Shown here piece by piece: positions 7,855 through 18,742 of a stretch of DNA of 64,000 nucleotides. The stretch lies in the NCBI RefSeq assembly GCF_052113205.1, contig NZ_JBFRCU010000036.1:1-64000 (forward strand), read 5' to 3'. Each line of letters starts with the position of its first letter. Positions within the stretch are counted from its first letter, which is position 1. Source of the DNA: Inquilinus sp052113205. GTDB taxonomy: Bacteria > Pseudomonadota > Alphaproteobacteria > DSM-16000 > Inquilinaceae. The position numbers were made by a program, and so were the translations under genes. The notes under the pieces are model-generated. The model worked only from the letters and a program-made list of their open reading frames with translations, did no database searches and was not told the DNA's origin.

Positions 7855-8925
7855 TTGATCGAACGCTATGGCTGGAGCCAGGGGCTCCAGGATGATTTCA
7901 GCCCTCATGCAGCCCAAGGCCTGAGCCCGGCGCGCGTCACCGTGCAGCGGCGCGGCGCCTACACCCTCATCACGCCGCAGGGCGAGATGACCAGCCACCT
8001 GTCCGGACGCTTCGCCCATGAGGCGCAGGAAGGCGAGTATCCCGTGACCGGCGACTGGGTCGCTGTGTCCGTGCCCCCGGACAAAGCCAGCGCCACCATC
8101 CACGCCGTGCTGCCGCGGCGCAACGCCTTCACCCGCAAGGCGGCCGGGCCCGGCCGGCCGGTTGCCCAGGTGGTGGCCGCCAATATCGAGGTCGCCTTCC
8201 TCGTCACCTCGCTGAACGCCGAGCGCAACGCCCGGCGGATCGAGCGCTACCTCGCCACGGCATTGGAGAGCGGGGCCGCGCCGGTGGTGGTGCTGACCAA
8301 GGCCGATCTGTGCGACGACCGCGCGCCAGCGCTTGCCGAAATCGAACCGCTGACCCGGGGCGTGCCGGTCCATGTCGTTTCCGCCGTCAGCGGCGAGGGC
8401 ATCGAGGGCTTGCGCGGCTGCTTCGCCCCCGGCCAGACGGCGGTGCTGCTGGGCAGTTCCGGCGTCGGCAAGTCCAGCCTAGTCAACGCCCTGGCCGGGA
8501 TGGAGAGGATGGCGACCGGCGGAATCCGCGAGGATGACGCCCGCGGCCGTCACACCACCACCCATCGCGAGCTGGTGCTGCTGCCGGATGGGCGTCTGGT
8601 GCTGGACACGCCGGGCATGCGCGAGCTGGGGCTGTGGGATGCCGAGGCCGGTGTCGCCACGGCCTTCGACGACATCGAGGCGCTGGCGGCGACATGCCGC
8701 TTCGGCGACTGCCGGCATGAGGCGGAACCCGGCTGCGCCGTGCGCGCGGCGCTGGAGGATGGCCGCCTGGATGGGGACCGCTGGCGCAACTGGGGCAAGC
8801 TGCAGCGCGAGCTGGCGCATCTCGGCCGCCGGGAAGACCCGGTCGCCCGGGCCGCGGCGCGCAAGGTCTGGATCCAGCGCAACAAGCAGGGCCGCGCCGG
8901 CAAGAAGCGGGGTGACTTGGAGTGA
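7855..8925 (+). CDS. rsgA: Ribosome small-subunit-dependent GTPase A
   Basis: RsgA (YjeQ) is a late 30S assembly factor that checks the decoding site and helps release RbfA. The 356-aa product has the N-terminal OB domain (about 1-100), a circularly permuted GTPase domain with NKXD-type TKAD first, then Walker A GSSGVGKSS, TTTH as switch I region and DTPGM as G3, and a C-terminal zinc knuckle CRFGDCRHEAEPGC. The start is TTG at 7855: the sequence from there (LIERYGW, initiator read as Met) matches the usual RsgA N-terminus and no ATG lies in frame nearby. Preceded by a small leader-like ORF; the following VOC gene is convergent, with 4 bp between stops. Confidence 0.95.
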   Translation: MIERYGWSQGLQDDFSPHAAQGLSPARVTVQRRGAYTLITPQGEMTSHLSGRFAHEAQEGEYPVTGDWVAVSVPPDKASATIHAVLPRRNAFTRKAAGPGRPVAQVVAANIEVAFLVTSLNAERNARRIERYLATALESGAAPVVVLTKADLCDDRAPALAEIEPLTRGVPVHVVSAVSGEGIEGLRGCFAPGQTAVLLGSSGVGKSSLVNALAGMERMATGGIREDDARGRHTTTHRELVLLPDGRLVLDTPGMRELGLWDAEAGVATAFDDIEALAATCRFGDCRHEAEPGCAVRAALEDGRLDGDRWRNWGKLQRELAHLGRREDPVARAAARKVWIQRNKQGRAGKKRGDLE

Positions 8926-8929
8926 GGCC

Positions 8930-9313
8930 TCAGGCCGGGTTCGAGATCTCGATCAGGTTGGCGTCGGGATCGCGGAGATAGACCGAGCGGATCGGCCCGG
9001 TCGCCCCGGTGCGGGGCACCGGGCCCTCCTCAATGGCGATGCCGAGACGCTGGAGATGGGCCATCACCTCCTCCAGCGGCGTCGCGGCGATGAAGCAGAG
9101 ATCGGCCGATCCCGGAATCGGCCGCAGCGCCTTCGGCTCGAACTCGCGCCCGGCTTGGTGCAGGTTGATCTTCTGGTCGCCGAAGCGCAGGGCCTTGCGG
9201 CCCTGGCCGAAGGTCTCGACCTGCATGCCCAGGGCGCGGGCGTAGAAGTCGCAGGTCGCCTCGATGCTGGCCACGGTCAGCACCAGGTGGTCGAGATGGT
9301 CGATGCGGATCAT
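8930..9313 (-). CDS. VOC family protein (glyoxalase-like, STM3117 type)
   Basis: A 127-aa single vicinal-oxygen-chelate domain. It starts IDHLDHLVLTV, with FYARALGM marking the first beta-alpha-beta unit, and ends with RSVYLRDPDANLIEISN, the typical metal-ligand Glu-containing C-terminal strand. Pattern and length resemble the Salmonella STM3117 group of small lyase/dioxygenase-like proteins, active as dimers. Substrate unknown. It is followed on the same strand by no gene; upstream lies the Atu4866-type gene, 44 bp away. Confidence 0.85.
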   Translation of the reverse strand: MIRIDHLDHLVLTVASIEATCDFYARALGMQVETFGQGRKALRFGDQKINLHQAGREFEPKALRPIPGSADLCFIAATPLEEVMAHLQRLGIAIEEGPVPRTGATGPIRSVYLRDPDANLIEISNPA

Positions 9314-9357
9314 GCCGTCCTCTCCTCGGTTGCCGGGATGATAGGACGGCGTGCCGG

Positions 9358-9720
9358 TCAGTCCCAGCGCCCCTCCCGGCGGAAGCGGTCGCCACCCACT
9401 TCAAGGGTGCCGTCGGCGACGGTGCCCACGGCGGTGAAGCCGGAATCGTCGGCGAAGAAGATCTGGCCAGGGCCGCGGATCTCCCAGCGGCCGGTATAGG
9501 CGCTGCGCTTGGCGCCGCGCGCCTCGTCATAGCGGCCGCCGGCCAGCAGCTCGAGCCGGATATGGCCGTTCTCGGTCACCCACATGCCGACGAGATCGGT
9601 TTCGGAGAGGTCGGTGCGTGTCATGTCGATGGCCTGTGTCGGGATGGTCTGGGACTGGGCTGCGGCGGCCGAGGCGGAGAGAACCGCCAGGGCTGCCAGG
9701 GCGATGCGGGAGGGAACCAT
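9358..9720 (-). CDS. Atu4866 domain protein, exported
   Basis: A 120-aa protein with a signal peptide (ALAALAVLSASAAAAQ). The mature part has the Atu4866 family pattern: DLVGMWVTENGHIRLELL, GRYDEARG, SAYTGRWEI, FFADDSGFTAVG and a closing GGDRFRR. Members are small beta-barrel proteins of unknown biochemical role, often found beside SDR or cupin genes. It follows the SDR gene by 12 bp on the same strand and is probably co-transcribed, which fits that common association. Confidence 0.85.
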   Translation of the reverse strand: MVPSRIALAALAVLSASAAAAQSQTIPTQAIDMTRTDLSETDLVGMWVTENGHIRLELLAGGRYDEARGAKRSAYTGRWEIRGPGQIFFADDSGFTAVGTVADGTLEVGGDRFRREGRWD

Positions 9721-9732
9721 CGTTGCCTCCGC

Positions 9733-10464
9733 TCAATAGGCCTGGGCGGTCGGGCGCACGACCAGCTCGTTGACGTCGACCTCAGGCGGCTGGGCGACGG
9801 CATAGGCGATCGCGCTGGCGATGGCCTCGGCCGGGAGCAGGTCGCGGCGGTAATCCTCGATCGCGGCGCGCCGCAGCTCGGGGTCGGAGATGCCATTGGC
9901 CAGCTCCGATTCCGTCGCGCCAGGCGCCACCACCGTGACCCGGATGCCGCCGCCGACCTCCTGCCGCAGCCCCTCGGAGAAGGCGCGCACGGCATATTTG
10001 GTGGCCGAATAGACCGCGGCGGTCGGCACGATGCGCCGGTCGGCCACCGAGGTGACGTTGATCACGTGGCCGGAGCCCTGGGCCTGGAACACCGGCAGGG
10101 CCGCGGCGACGCCGTACAGCACGCCCTTGAGGTTGACGTCGACCATCCGGTCCCATTCCTCGACCTTGAGGTCCGCGACCGGGGACAGCGGCATCACCCC
10201 GGCGTTGTTGACGATCACGTCGAGCCGGCAGAACTGTTTCACCGCGGCCTGGACGAAGGCTTCAACATCCTCGCGGCGGGTGACGTCCAGGCGCTGCAGC
10301 GCCACCCGGCCACCACCGCGGCGGATCTCGTCGGCCACGACCTCGAGCCGGTGCAGGCGGCGGGCGCCCAGCATCACGGCGGCGCCGGCCTTGGCGAAAT
10401 GGCGCGCCACGGCTTCGCCGATGCCGCTCGACGTGCCGGTGATCGCGATGACTTTGCCTTCCAT
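9733..10464 (-). CDS. Short-chain dehydrogenase/reductase
   Basis: A classical SDR of 243 aa. Nucleotide-binding ITGTSSGIGEA lies at the N-terminus, NNAG near residue 85, the catalytic Ser in VTSVAD and YSATK for Tyr/Lys. An Arg after the glycine-rich loop (GARRLHR) favours NADP. The start at MEGKVIAIT is chosen because GGAG lies 7-8 nt upstream; a second ATG 12 nt earlier is possible. It is divergent from a LysR-type gene, and the Atu4866-type gene follows closely. The usual reading is a LysR-controlled SDR operon; the substrate is unknown. Confidence 0.9.
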   Translation of the reverse strand: MEGKVIAITGTSSGIGEAVARHFAKAGAAVMLGARRLHRLEVVADEIRRGGGRVALQRLDVTRREDVEAFVQAAVKQFCRLDVIVNNAGVMPLSPVADLKVEEWDRMVDVNLKGVLYGVAAALPVFQAQGSGHVINVTSVADRRIVPTAAVYSATKYAVRAFSEGLRQEVGGGIRVTVVAPGATESELANGISDPELRRAAIEDYRRDLLPAEAIASAIAYAVAQPPEVDVNELVVRPTAQAY

Positions 10465-10547
10465 GGGGATCTCCATCAGTTGCGGCGTCCTTCGCCGTTG
10501 CCGGAGACCCTATGGCTTGACCCGCCACGACACGAGCGCATAGTCGA

Positions 10548-10560
10548 CATCATTTCGATG
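10548..10560. promoter_or_regulatory. Dyad in SDR/LysR divergent promoter region
   Basis: CATC-N5-GATG, embedded in AGTCGACATC...GATGACT, lies between the divergent SDR and LysR genes where a LysR operator is expected. Arms are short, so this is tentative. Confidence 0.3.
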
Positions 10561-10576
10561 ACTGGGAGTCGTTCTC

Positions 10577-11482
10577 ATGGCCTTCGACGGCCGCCTGCTG
10601 AGCGGCATCAGCGCCCTGGCCGCGGTGGTCGAGGCCGGCAGCTTCGTCCGGGCGGCGGACAGCCTGGGCCTGACCCAGTCCGGCGTCAGCCGTGCCGTCG
10701 CCCGGCTGGAGGCGCGGCTGGGCGTGCGCCTGTTCGACCGCACGCCGCGGGCGATCACCCTGACCGAGGAGGGCCGCCGCTTCTATGACGGGGTGATGCC
10801 GCACCTGACCGGCATCGAGGACCGGACGGCCGAGGCGTCGGGCGGCGCCACCGCGGTCCGGGGCCGGCTGCGGGTCAATGCCGATGCCGCCTTCGGCCAC
10901 TCCGTCCTGGCCCCGCGCCTGGCCGGCTTCATGGCACGCCATCCGGAGATCGAGCTGGAGCTGGTGGTGCGCGACCGCATCGGCGACCTGGTGGCCGAGG
11001 GCTTCGACATCGCGCTCCGCTTCGGCGAGCCCGAACCCTCAGGCCTGAACAGCAAGCTGCTGCTGGAGACCCGGGTGCTGACCTGCGCCGCCCCCGACTA
11101 CGTGGCTCGGCGCGGGCGTCCGCAGCATCCGGACGATCTGGTCCGGGACGGCCACGAATGCGTCCTGGTGAAGGAGGCCGCCACCGGCCGGCCCTACGAG
11201 TGGGAGTTCCGGCGCAAGGCCGAGGTGCTGTCGGTGCCGGTCAAAGGCCGGCTGACGGTGAACGATTCCGGCAGCCTGATCGGCGCCCTGCTGGGCGGCC
11301 AGGGCATCGGCCAGCCGCTGGAGTTCAGCGTGCGCGACCTGCTGGCGTCCGGCCGGCTGGTCCGGCTGCTGCCCGACTGGTCGGATGAGCGATTCCCGGT
11401 CTACGCCTATCACCGCTCGCGCGGCCTGCCCCCGGCCCGGGTGCGTGCCTTCCTCGACTTCGTTTTCGAGATCACGGTGTAG
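10577..11482 (+). CDS. LysR family transcriptional regulator
   Basis: A 301-aa LysR-type regulator. The N-terminal winged HTH is clear (FVRAADSLGLTQSGVSRAVARLEARLGVRLFDRT, positions about 25-58), followed by the linker helix and a periplasmic-binding-like effector domain. The domain pattern (RGRLRVNADAAFGHSVLAPRL, FDIALRFGE) is typical of the large group that regulates neighbouring dehydrogenases. Start with GGGAG 8 nt upstream. It is divergent from the SDR gene, its most likely target. A strong terminator hairpin follows the stop. Confidence 0.92.
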   Translation: MAFDGRLLSGISALAAVVEAGSFVRAADSLGLTQSGVSRAVARLEARLGVRLFDRTPRAITLTEEGRRFYDGVMPHLTGIEDRTAEASGGATAVRGRLRVNADAAFGHSVLAPRLAGFMARHPEIELELVVRDRIGDLVAEGFDIALRFGEPEPSGLNSKLLLETRVLTCAAPDYVARRGRPQHPDDLVRDGHECVLVKEAATGRPYEWEFRRKAEVLSVPVKGRLTVNDSGSLIGALLGGQGIGQPLEFSVRDLLASGRLVRLLPDWSDERFPVYAYHRSRGLPPARVRAFLDFVFEITV

Positions 11483-11490
11483 ACAAGAGA

Positions 11491-11512
11491 AAGGGGCGCC
11501 GAAGCGCCCCTT
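11491..11512. terminator. Bidirectional terminator between LysR and clpB
   Basis: AAGGGGCGC and GCGCCCCTT form a perfect 9-bp stem around CGAA, between convergent genes. A-rich sequence on one side and TTCCCC on the other suggest it serves both. Confidence 0.75.
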
Positions 11513-11529
11513 CCCCTGTCGTCTGGCCG

Positions 11530-14139
<2,610 letters not shown>

Positions 14140-14232
14140 ACGTCTAGTCTCCGCTATCCGGCGCGGTCGTCTTGCTCGAAGCCCGACCCCGCCTTGATCC
14201 ACATTCGTGCGATCCGGGAGGATGCAGGACTG

Positions 14233-14261
14233 ATGTAGGGGTGTGGCCGGGCTGCAACAAG
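14233..14261 (-). promoter_or_regulatory. Heat-shock (RpoH) promoter of clpB
   Basis: On the minus strand CTTGTTG (complement of 14255-14261) and CCCCTACAT (complement of 14233-14241) are separated by 13 bp. This closely fits the sigma-32 pattern CTTGAA-N13-CCCCAT. Transcription would begin near 14226, giving a leader of about 85 nt before the clpB ATG. Confidence 0.7.
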
Positions 14262-14407
14262 GGCCATCGGGAACATCCGGAAGAGTCGTGCCGCGAGCGC
14301 GCCGATGGGGGCCGGTCCCAATCGCGCATAGCGGCGATCCTCGGCGCGCTGATTGTTTCCACCGGCCAGAACGCGCTAGGGTTTTTTCCCGGAACCCGAG
14401 ACCCGCC

Positions 14408-15166
14408 ATGACCGCCGTCCGCCTCGCCGAACTGTACCGCTACCCCGTCAAGGGCATGTCCGGTCAGAAGCTCGCCACCACCGATCTCGCCGCCGGCGAG
14501 ACGCTGCCGCATGACCGGCGCTTCGCCATCGTCCATGGCGCCAGCCAATGCGACCCGACGGCGCCGAGCTGGCAGCCGAAGCGGCAGTTCCTGCAACGGA
14601 TGACCGACGAGCGGCTGGCGCTGCTGGGCATCGACTATGACGACGCCACCGAGGCGCTGACGCTGAAGCGGGACGGCAAGCAGGTGGCGCGTGGCCTGCT
14701 GTCGATGCCGATCGGGCAGGAGTTGATCAACCAGTTCCTGAACGCCTTCATGAAGGATCCGCGCGGCGCGCTGAAGATCGTCTCCGCCCCCGGCCTCGCC
14801 TTCACCGACAAGCCGGAGAAGCTGGTCTCGCTGATCAACCTGGCATCGGCGAAGGACATCGAGCGGGTGACGCGCGCCCCGGTCGACCCGCGGCGCTTCC
14901 GCGGCAACCTTATCCTCGAGGGCCTGCCGGCCTGGGCGGAGTTCGACTGGATCGATCGCGAGCTGGCGATCGGGCCGGTGCGGCTCAAGGTCGTCTCCCG
15001 TATCACCCGCTGCGCCGCGGTCAACGTCAACCCGGCGACCGGCGAGCGCGACCTGAACATCCCGAAGGCCCTGATCGCCGGCTTCGGCCACGCCGATTGC
15101 GGCATCTATGCCGAGGTGCTGGCCGGCGGCCGGATCGCCGAAGGGGACACGCTGACGGTCGTGTGA
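14408..15166 (+). CDS. MOSC domain-containing protein
   Basis: A 252-aa protein with an N-terminal beta-barrel domain (LAELYRYPVKGMSGQKL) followed by a MOSC domain. The conserved molybdenum-ligand cysteine is probably in SRITRCAAVNVNP, and RRFRGNLIL/ADCGIYAEVL are further family blocks. MOSC proteins bind molybdenum cofactor and reduce N-hydroxylated compounds or carry sulfur. The start at 14408 (MTAVRLAEL) gives the family N-terminus; a frame open to 14243 overlaps the clpB promoter and is unlikely to be used. Divergent from clpB. Confidence 0.88.
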   Translation: MTAVRLAELYRYPVKGMSGQKLATTDLAAGETLPHDRRFAIVHGASQCDPTAPSWQPKRQFLQRMTDERLALLGIDYDDATEALTLKRDGKQVARGLLSMPIGQELINQFLNAFMKDPRGALKIVSAPGLAFTDKPEKLVSLINLASAKDIERVTRAPVDPRRFRGNLILEGLPAWAEFDWIDRELAIGPVRLKVVSRITRCAAVNVNPATGERDLNIPKALIAGFGHADCGIYAEVLAGGRIAEGDTLTVV

Positions 15167-15204
15167 CCGGGCCTGCCCGAAGGCGAACCCGGTCCCCGTC
15201 GTCG

Positions 15205-16224
15205 TTACGGCCGAACCGGCCCGGTACCCGCGCCGGTGCTCTCGATCGCGGCGGCGATCTCGCCGACATCCTCAGCCGTAAGCTCCAGCGTCGCGGCGTC
15301 GAGCCAGCCGTCGACCTGCTCCGGGCCGCGGGCGCCGACGATGGCGGCGGTGACCGCCGGCCAGGCCAGCGTCCAGGCCACCGCCACGGCGGCGACCGAG
15401 GTGCCGTGGCGCGCCGCCACCGGCTTCAGCGCCGCGGCCAGCGCCAGGTTGCGGGCCAGGCCGTCGCCGCTGAAATGCGGCGAGCGCGAGCGCCAGTCGT
15501 CCTTCGACAGCGCCGCCGCCCGCTCCGCCGTGAAGGCGCCGCTCAGGAGCCCGGACTGCATCGGGCTGTAGACGATGACGCCGGTCTGGTGCTTCGCACA
15601 CCAGGGCAGCTCCGACGCCCCGATGTCGCGCCGGATGGCCGAGAAGGGCGGCTGCAGCGTGTCGACATGGCCCACCGCTTCGGCCCGCGCCAGCAGCTCG
15701 ACATTGTGGTTCGACAGGCCAACGGCGCGCACCTTCCCTTCGCGCTTCAGGTCGAGAAAGGTCTGCCAGAGGGTCTCGATCGAGGTGCCGTCCTCGGCCG
15801 GCCAATGCAGCTGGTACAGGTCGATCCGCTCGACCCCGAGCCGCTGCAGCGAGGCCTCGACCTCGCGCCGCAGGCTGGCCGGGGCGCCGACGCGCTTGGG
15901 CACGGCGGTGCGGTTCGCCTCGTCCCAGATCAGCCCGCCCTTGGTGAAGACGTAGGGCCGCTTGTCGGCCGGGATCTCGCGCAGGGCGCGGCCGACGATC
16001 TCCTCGGAATGGCCGAGGCCGTAGACCGCCGCGGTGTCGATCCAGTTGATGCCAACCTCGGCGGCGTGGCGGATCGCCGCCACCGAGGCGTCGTCATCCT
16101 GCTCACCCCAGGCCGCGGCCCAGCCGGCGCCGCCGATCGCCCAGGCGCCGAAGCCGACCCGGGTGATCGCCATGTCGGTGGTGCCGAAGCGTCGTGTCGG
16201 CAGATGCGTGTGGCCTTCGCTCAT
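15205..16224 (-). CDS. Aldo/keto reductase
   Basis: A 339-aa NADPH-dependent oxidoreductase with a TIM-barrel fold. The catalytic tetrad is visible: Asp in WIDTAAVYG with Tyr four residues on, Lys in VFTKGG and His in LYQLHWP. The cofactor pocket includes VGLSNHN and the C-terminal VGARGPEQV. Residue spacing fits the AKR11/13-like bacterial group acting on small aldehydes or sugars. Start has GGGAGA upstream. It is divergent from the LysR gene at 16343 with an inverted repeat between them, so LysR control is likely. Confidence 0.92.
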   Translation of the reverse strand: MSEGHTHLPTRRFGTTDMAITRVGFGAWAIGGAGWAAAWGEQDDDASVAAIRHAAEVGINWIDTAAVYGLGHSEEIVGRALREIPADKRPYVFTKGGLIWDEANRTAVPKRVGAPASLRREVEASLQRLGVERIDLYQLHWPAEDGTSIETLWQTFLDLKREGKVRAVGLSNHNVELLARAEAVGHVDTLQPPFSAIRRDIGASELPWCAKHQTGVIVYSPMQSGLLSGAFTAERAAALSKDDWRSRSPHFSGDGLARNLALAAALKPVAARHGTSVAAVAVAWTLAWPAVTAAIVGARGPEQVDGWLDAATLELTAEDVGEIAAAIESTGAGTGPVRP

Positions 16225-16266
16225 GATCGTCTCCCGATTACGTCAGACATGGAGAATGACGGCATC

Positions 16267-16290
16267 ACATTCAGCGTTCCAATTGAATGT
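16267..16290. promoter_or_regulatory. LysR-type operator between AKR and LysR genes
   Basis: ACATTCA and TGAATGT are perfect 7-bp arms separated by 10 bp, giving the TTCA-N10-TGAA layout expected of a LysR site. CATTCAG recurs at about 16299, which may be the activation site. Confidence 0.6.
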
Positions 16291-16342
16291 TCAGATCGCA
16301 TTCAGCATGATCGCAGCACAATCGGCGGAACCGGGCAGGATC

Positions 16343-17269
16343 ATGGATCTGAGGCAGCTGGAGCATTTCCTGGCGGTGGCGGAGGAGCAGCACTTCACCC
16401 GCGCCGCCCGGCGGGTGAACATCGTCCAGTCCGGCCTGTCGGCTTCGATCCGGGCGCTGGAGGAGGAACTGGGCGCGCCGCTGTTCATCCGCAGCACCAG
16501 GCGGGTCGACCTGACCGCCGCCGGCCGGGTGCTGGCCGAGGAGGCGCGGCGGGTGCTGGTGGCGGCGCAGGGCGCCCGCGACGCCGTCGCCGCGGTGCAG
16601 GGCCTGGCGCGCGGCCGGCTGGCGATTGGCACCACTCACAGCCTGGCGCCGTTCGTCGATCTGCCGGCGCTGCTGGCCCGGTTTCACGCGGCCCATCCCG
16701 GGGTCGAGATCCGGCTGTGCCAGGGCGGGTCGGACCGGCTGTTCGAGAAGCTGCGCGACAGCCGGGTGGACCTGGCCTTCGTGCCGATGCAGCCGGCGCC
16801 GCCTCCGGACGTCCGGGCCACCATGCTGGCCTGCGAGGAGTTGGTGGCCGCCTGCCGCCACGACCATCCGCTGGCGGGCCGCAAGAACGTGGCCCTGAGC
16901 CGGCTGGGCCGCGAGACCTTCGTCGATTTCCAGACCGACTGGGGCACGCGGCAGCTGGTCGACCAAGCCTTCTCGCGCATCCGGGTGGAGCGCCGCACCG
17001 GCTTCGAGGTCAACGACCTGCCGACCGCGCTCGACCTCGTCGCCCTCGGCCTCGGCATCGCTTTGGTGCCGGAGGCGCTGATCGCCGCGCATCCGGCCGA
17101 CCCGCACCGCCCGCCGCTGGCGGTGGCGACGCTGGCCCCGCCCGAGATCTGCTGGGAACTCGGCGTCGCCCAGGCCAAGCGCGGTGCCGGCGACGGCCCG
17201 GTCAACCCCGCGGCACGGGCTTTCCTGGCGCTGCTGATGGAGTCGCGCCGCGTCGCCGCGGCGGCGTAA
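16343..17269 (+). CDS. LysR family transcriptional regulator
   Basis: A 308-aa regulator that starts MDLRQLEHFLAVAEE, the standard LysR N-terminus. The HTH covers FTRAARRVNIVQSGLSASIRALEEELG, followed by the effector domain (GRLAIGTTHSLAPFVDLPALL). The frame stays open upstream to 16034 inside the divergent aldo/keto reductase gene, but alignment supports the ATG at 16343. Probable regulator of that reductase; a dyad with T-N11-A character lies between them. The nitroreductase gene lies convergent 6 bp downstream. Confidence 0.92.
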   Translation: MDLRQLEHFLAVAEEQHFTRAARRVNIVQSGLSASIRALEEELGAPLFIRSTRRVDLTAAGRVLAEEARRVLVAAQGARDAVAAVQGLARGRLAIGTTHSLAPFVDLPALLARFHAAHPGVEIRLCQGGSDRLFEKLRDSRVDLAFVPMQPAPPPDVRATMLACEELVAACRHDHPLAGRKNVALSRLGRETFVDFQTDWGTRQLVDQAFSRIRVERRTGFEVNDLPTALDLVALGLGIALVPEALIAAHPADPHRPPLAVATLAPPEICWELGVAQAKRGAGDGPVNPAARAFLALLMESRRVAAAA

Positions 17270-17275
17270 GCGTCG

Positions 17276-17860
17276 TCAGGCCACCTGCACCGGCGCGCCG
17301 GACCATTCGGTGACGACGTCGGACAGCGCCGGGCGCGGCCGGTCCTCCATCGGCTCGGTCGGGGTGCCGAGATAGATAAAGCCGATGATCTTGTCGGTCG
17401 CCGGGTTGTGGCCCAGCAGTTCGACGATCTGCGGGTGGTAGGCCGGCCAGCCGGTGATCCAGCTTGCGCAATAGCCCTGGGCGTGCGCCGCCACCAGGAT
17501 GTTCTGGCACAGCGCGCCGCCGGACAGGATCTGCTCCAACTCCGGGATCTTGCCGGGCTGCGGCTGGTGGGTGATCACCAGCAGCAGCGGCGCCAGGGCC
17601 GGCTTCTGCCGCATCGCCTCGACCAGCGCCTCGGTGGCGTCCGGGGTCTCGCGGGCGAAGATCCCGGCCATCGCCTCGCCCAGCCGGCGCTGCCCGTCCT
17701 TGCGCAGCACCTGGATGCGCCAGGGCGCCAGCTTGCCGTGGTCCGGCACCCGCGTGCCAGCGCGCAGGATCCGCTCCAGCGCCGCCGCATCCGGCCCGGG
17801 CTCGACCATGTTGCGGGCGGGCACCGAGCGGCGCTTCAGCAGAAGATCCAAGGCATCCAT
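17276..17860 (-). CDS. Nitroreductase family protein (YdjA-like)
   Basis: A 194-aa FMN-dependent nitroreductase. The N-terminal RRSVPARNM binds flavin phosphate, DHGKLAPWRIQVL replaces the usual PS(S)xNxQPW pocket, and GALCQNILVAAHAQGYCASWITG is the family's dimer and flavin segment. Size and these motifs resemble E. coli YdjA, a short member lacking extra loops. The reaction is two-electron reduction of nitro groups, quinones or similar compounds; the natural substrate is unknown. It is convergent with the preceding LysR gene. Confidence 0.9.
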   Translation of the reverse strand: MDALDLLLKRRSVPARNMVEPGPDAAALERILRAGTRVPDHGKLAPWRIQVLRKDGQRRLGEAMAGIFARETPDATEALVEAMRQKPALAPLLLVITHQPQPGKIPELEQILSGGALCQNILVAAHAQGYCASWITGWPAYHPQIVELLGHNPATDKIIGFIYLGTPTEPMEDRPRPALSDVVTEWSGAPVQVA

Positions 17861-17939
17861 GCTTCGTCTCCGATGATCCGCCGTGCAGGACGGCGCTATC
17901 TAAGAATCACTCTCAACAACACAGATAGGACGGACCGGG

Positions 17940-18608
17940 TCAGAAATCCAGGTCGCGGTAATGCGCCGGCGCCGGAATGCCGGGAACGTGGTCCTCCAGC
18001 AACGGCCGGAAGCTGGGGCGGGACTTTATGCGCGAATACCATTGCCGCGCCTCCGGATGGGCGTCCCAGGGCACGTCGCCAAGATAGTCGACCACCGAGA
18101 GATGGGCGGCGGCGGCGATATCGGCCAGGCTGAACTCGTCGCCGGCCAGCCAGCGCCGGGTCTCGGCGAGGTAGGAGATGTAATCGAGGTGATAGTGCAC
18201 GTTGTGCCGGCCGGCGCGGATCGCGTCGGAGCTGGGCTGGCCGCTGCGCGTCACCCGCTTCATGAACTTCTCGCCGACCAGGTTCTCGGTCACCTCACGG
18301 CCGAACTTCTGGTCGAACCACACCAGCAGGCGCCGGGTCTCGGCCCGGGCCAGCGTGGTGTCGCCCAACAGCGGCACCTCGGGATGCATCTCCTCCATAT
18401 ACTCGACGATGACCCAGACATCGGTCAGCGTCGTGCCGTCCGGCTCGATCAGCAACGGCACCTCGCCCGTCGGGTTGAGGGCAAGGAACTCCTCGCGGCG
18501 CTCCCAGACCCGCTCGACCTTGGTGTCGCAATGCAGGTCCTTCTCGGCCAGCAGCAGCCGGACGATGCGGGATTGGGCGGAGAGCCAGATGTGATAGAGG
18601 GTTCGCAT
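17940..18608 (-). CDS. Glutathione S-transferase family protein
   Basis: A 222-aa GST with a thioredoxin-like N-terminal domain (LYHIWLSAQSRIVRLLLAEK). The cis-Pro is in NPTGEVPLLI and the glutathione-binding acidic residue position in TLTDVWVIVEYMEE. A helical C-terminal domain contains the N-capping box (FSLADIAAAAHLSVVDYLGD). Cytoplasmic. The usual Ser/Tyr/Cys active position is Ser10 or Ser13 in SAQSR. Likely functions are detoxification or disulfide chemistry. It has no tight operon partner. Confidence 0.9.
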   Translation of the reverse strand: MRTLYHIWLSAQSRIVRLLLAEKDLHCDTKVERVWERREEFLALNPTGEVPLLIEPDGTTLTDVWVIVEYMEEMHPEVPLLGDTTLARAETRRLLVWFDQKFGREVTENLVGEKFMKRVTRSGQPSSDAIRAGRHNVHYHLDYISYLAETRRWLAGDEFSLADIAAAAHLSVVDYLGDVPWDAHPEARQWYSRIKSRPSFRPLLEDHVPGIPAPAHYRDLDF

Positions 18609-18742
18609 GGCGGGCGAACTCTAACCGATGCCGCCATGGTTCGGTAAGAGTCGCGTTGCGCTGCAGCGGCACATGCCACCCCCGCGCCGCGGCCGGGAAC
18701 CAACCGGTGAAGCCTTGCCTTTGGTCTGGCTGCGACGGCGAG

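Noticed and set aside
14243..14407. N-terminal extension of the MOSC protein
   Set aside because: The extension would overlap the clpB heat-shock promoter and has no family sequence; the ATG at 14408 begins the conserved domain.
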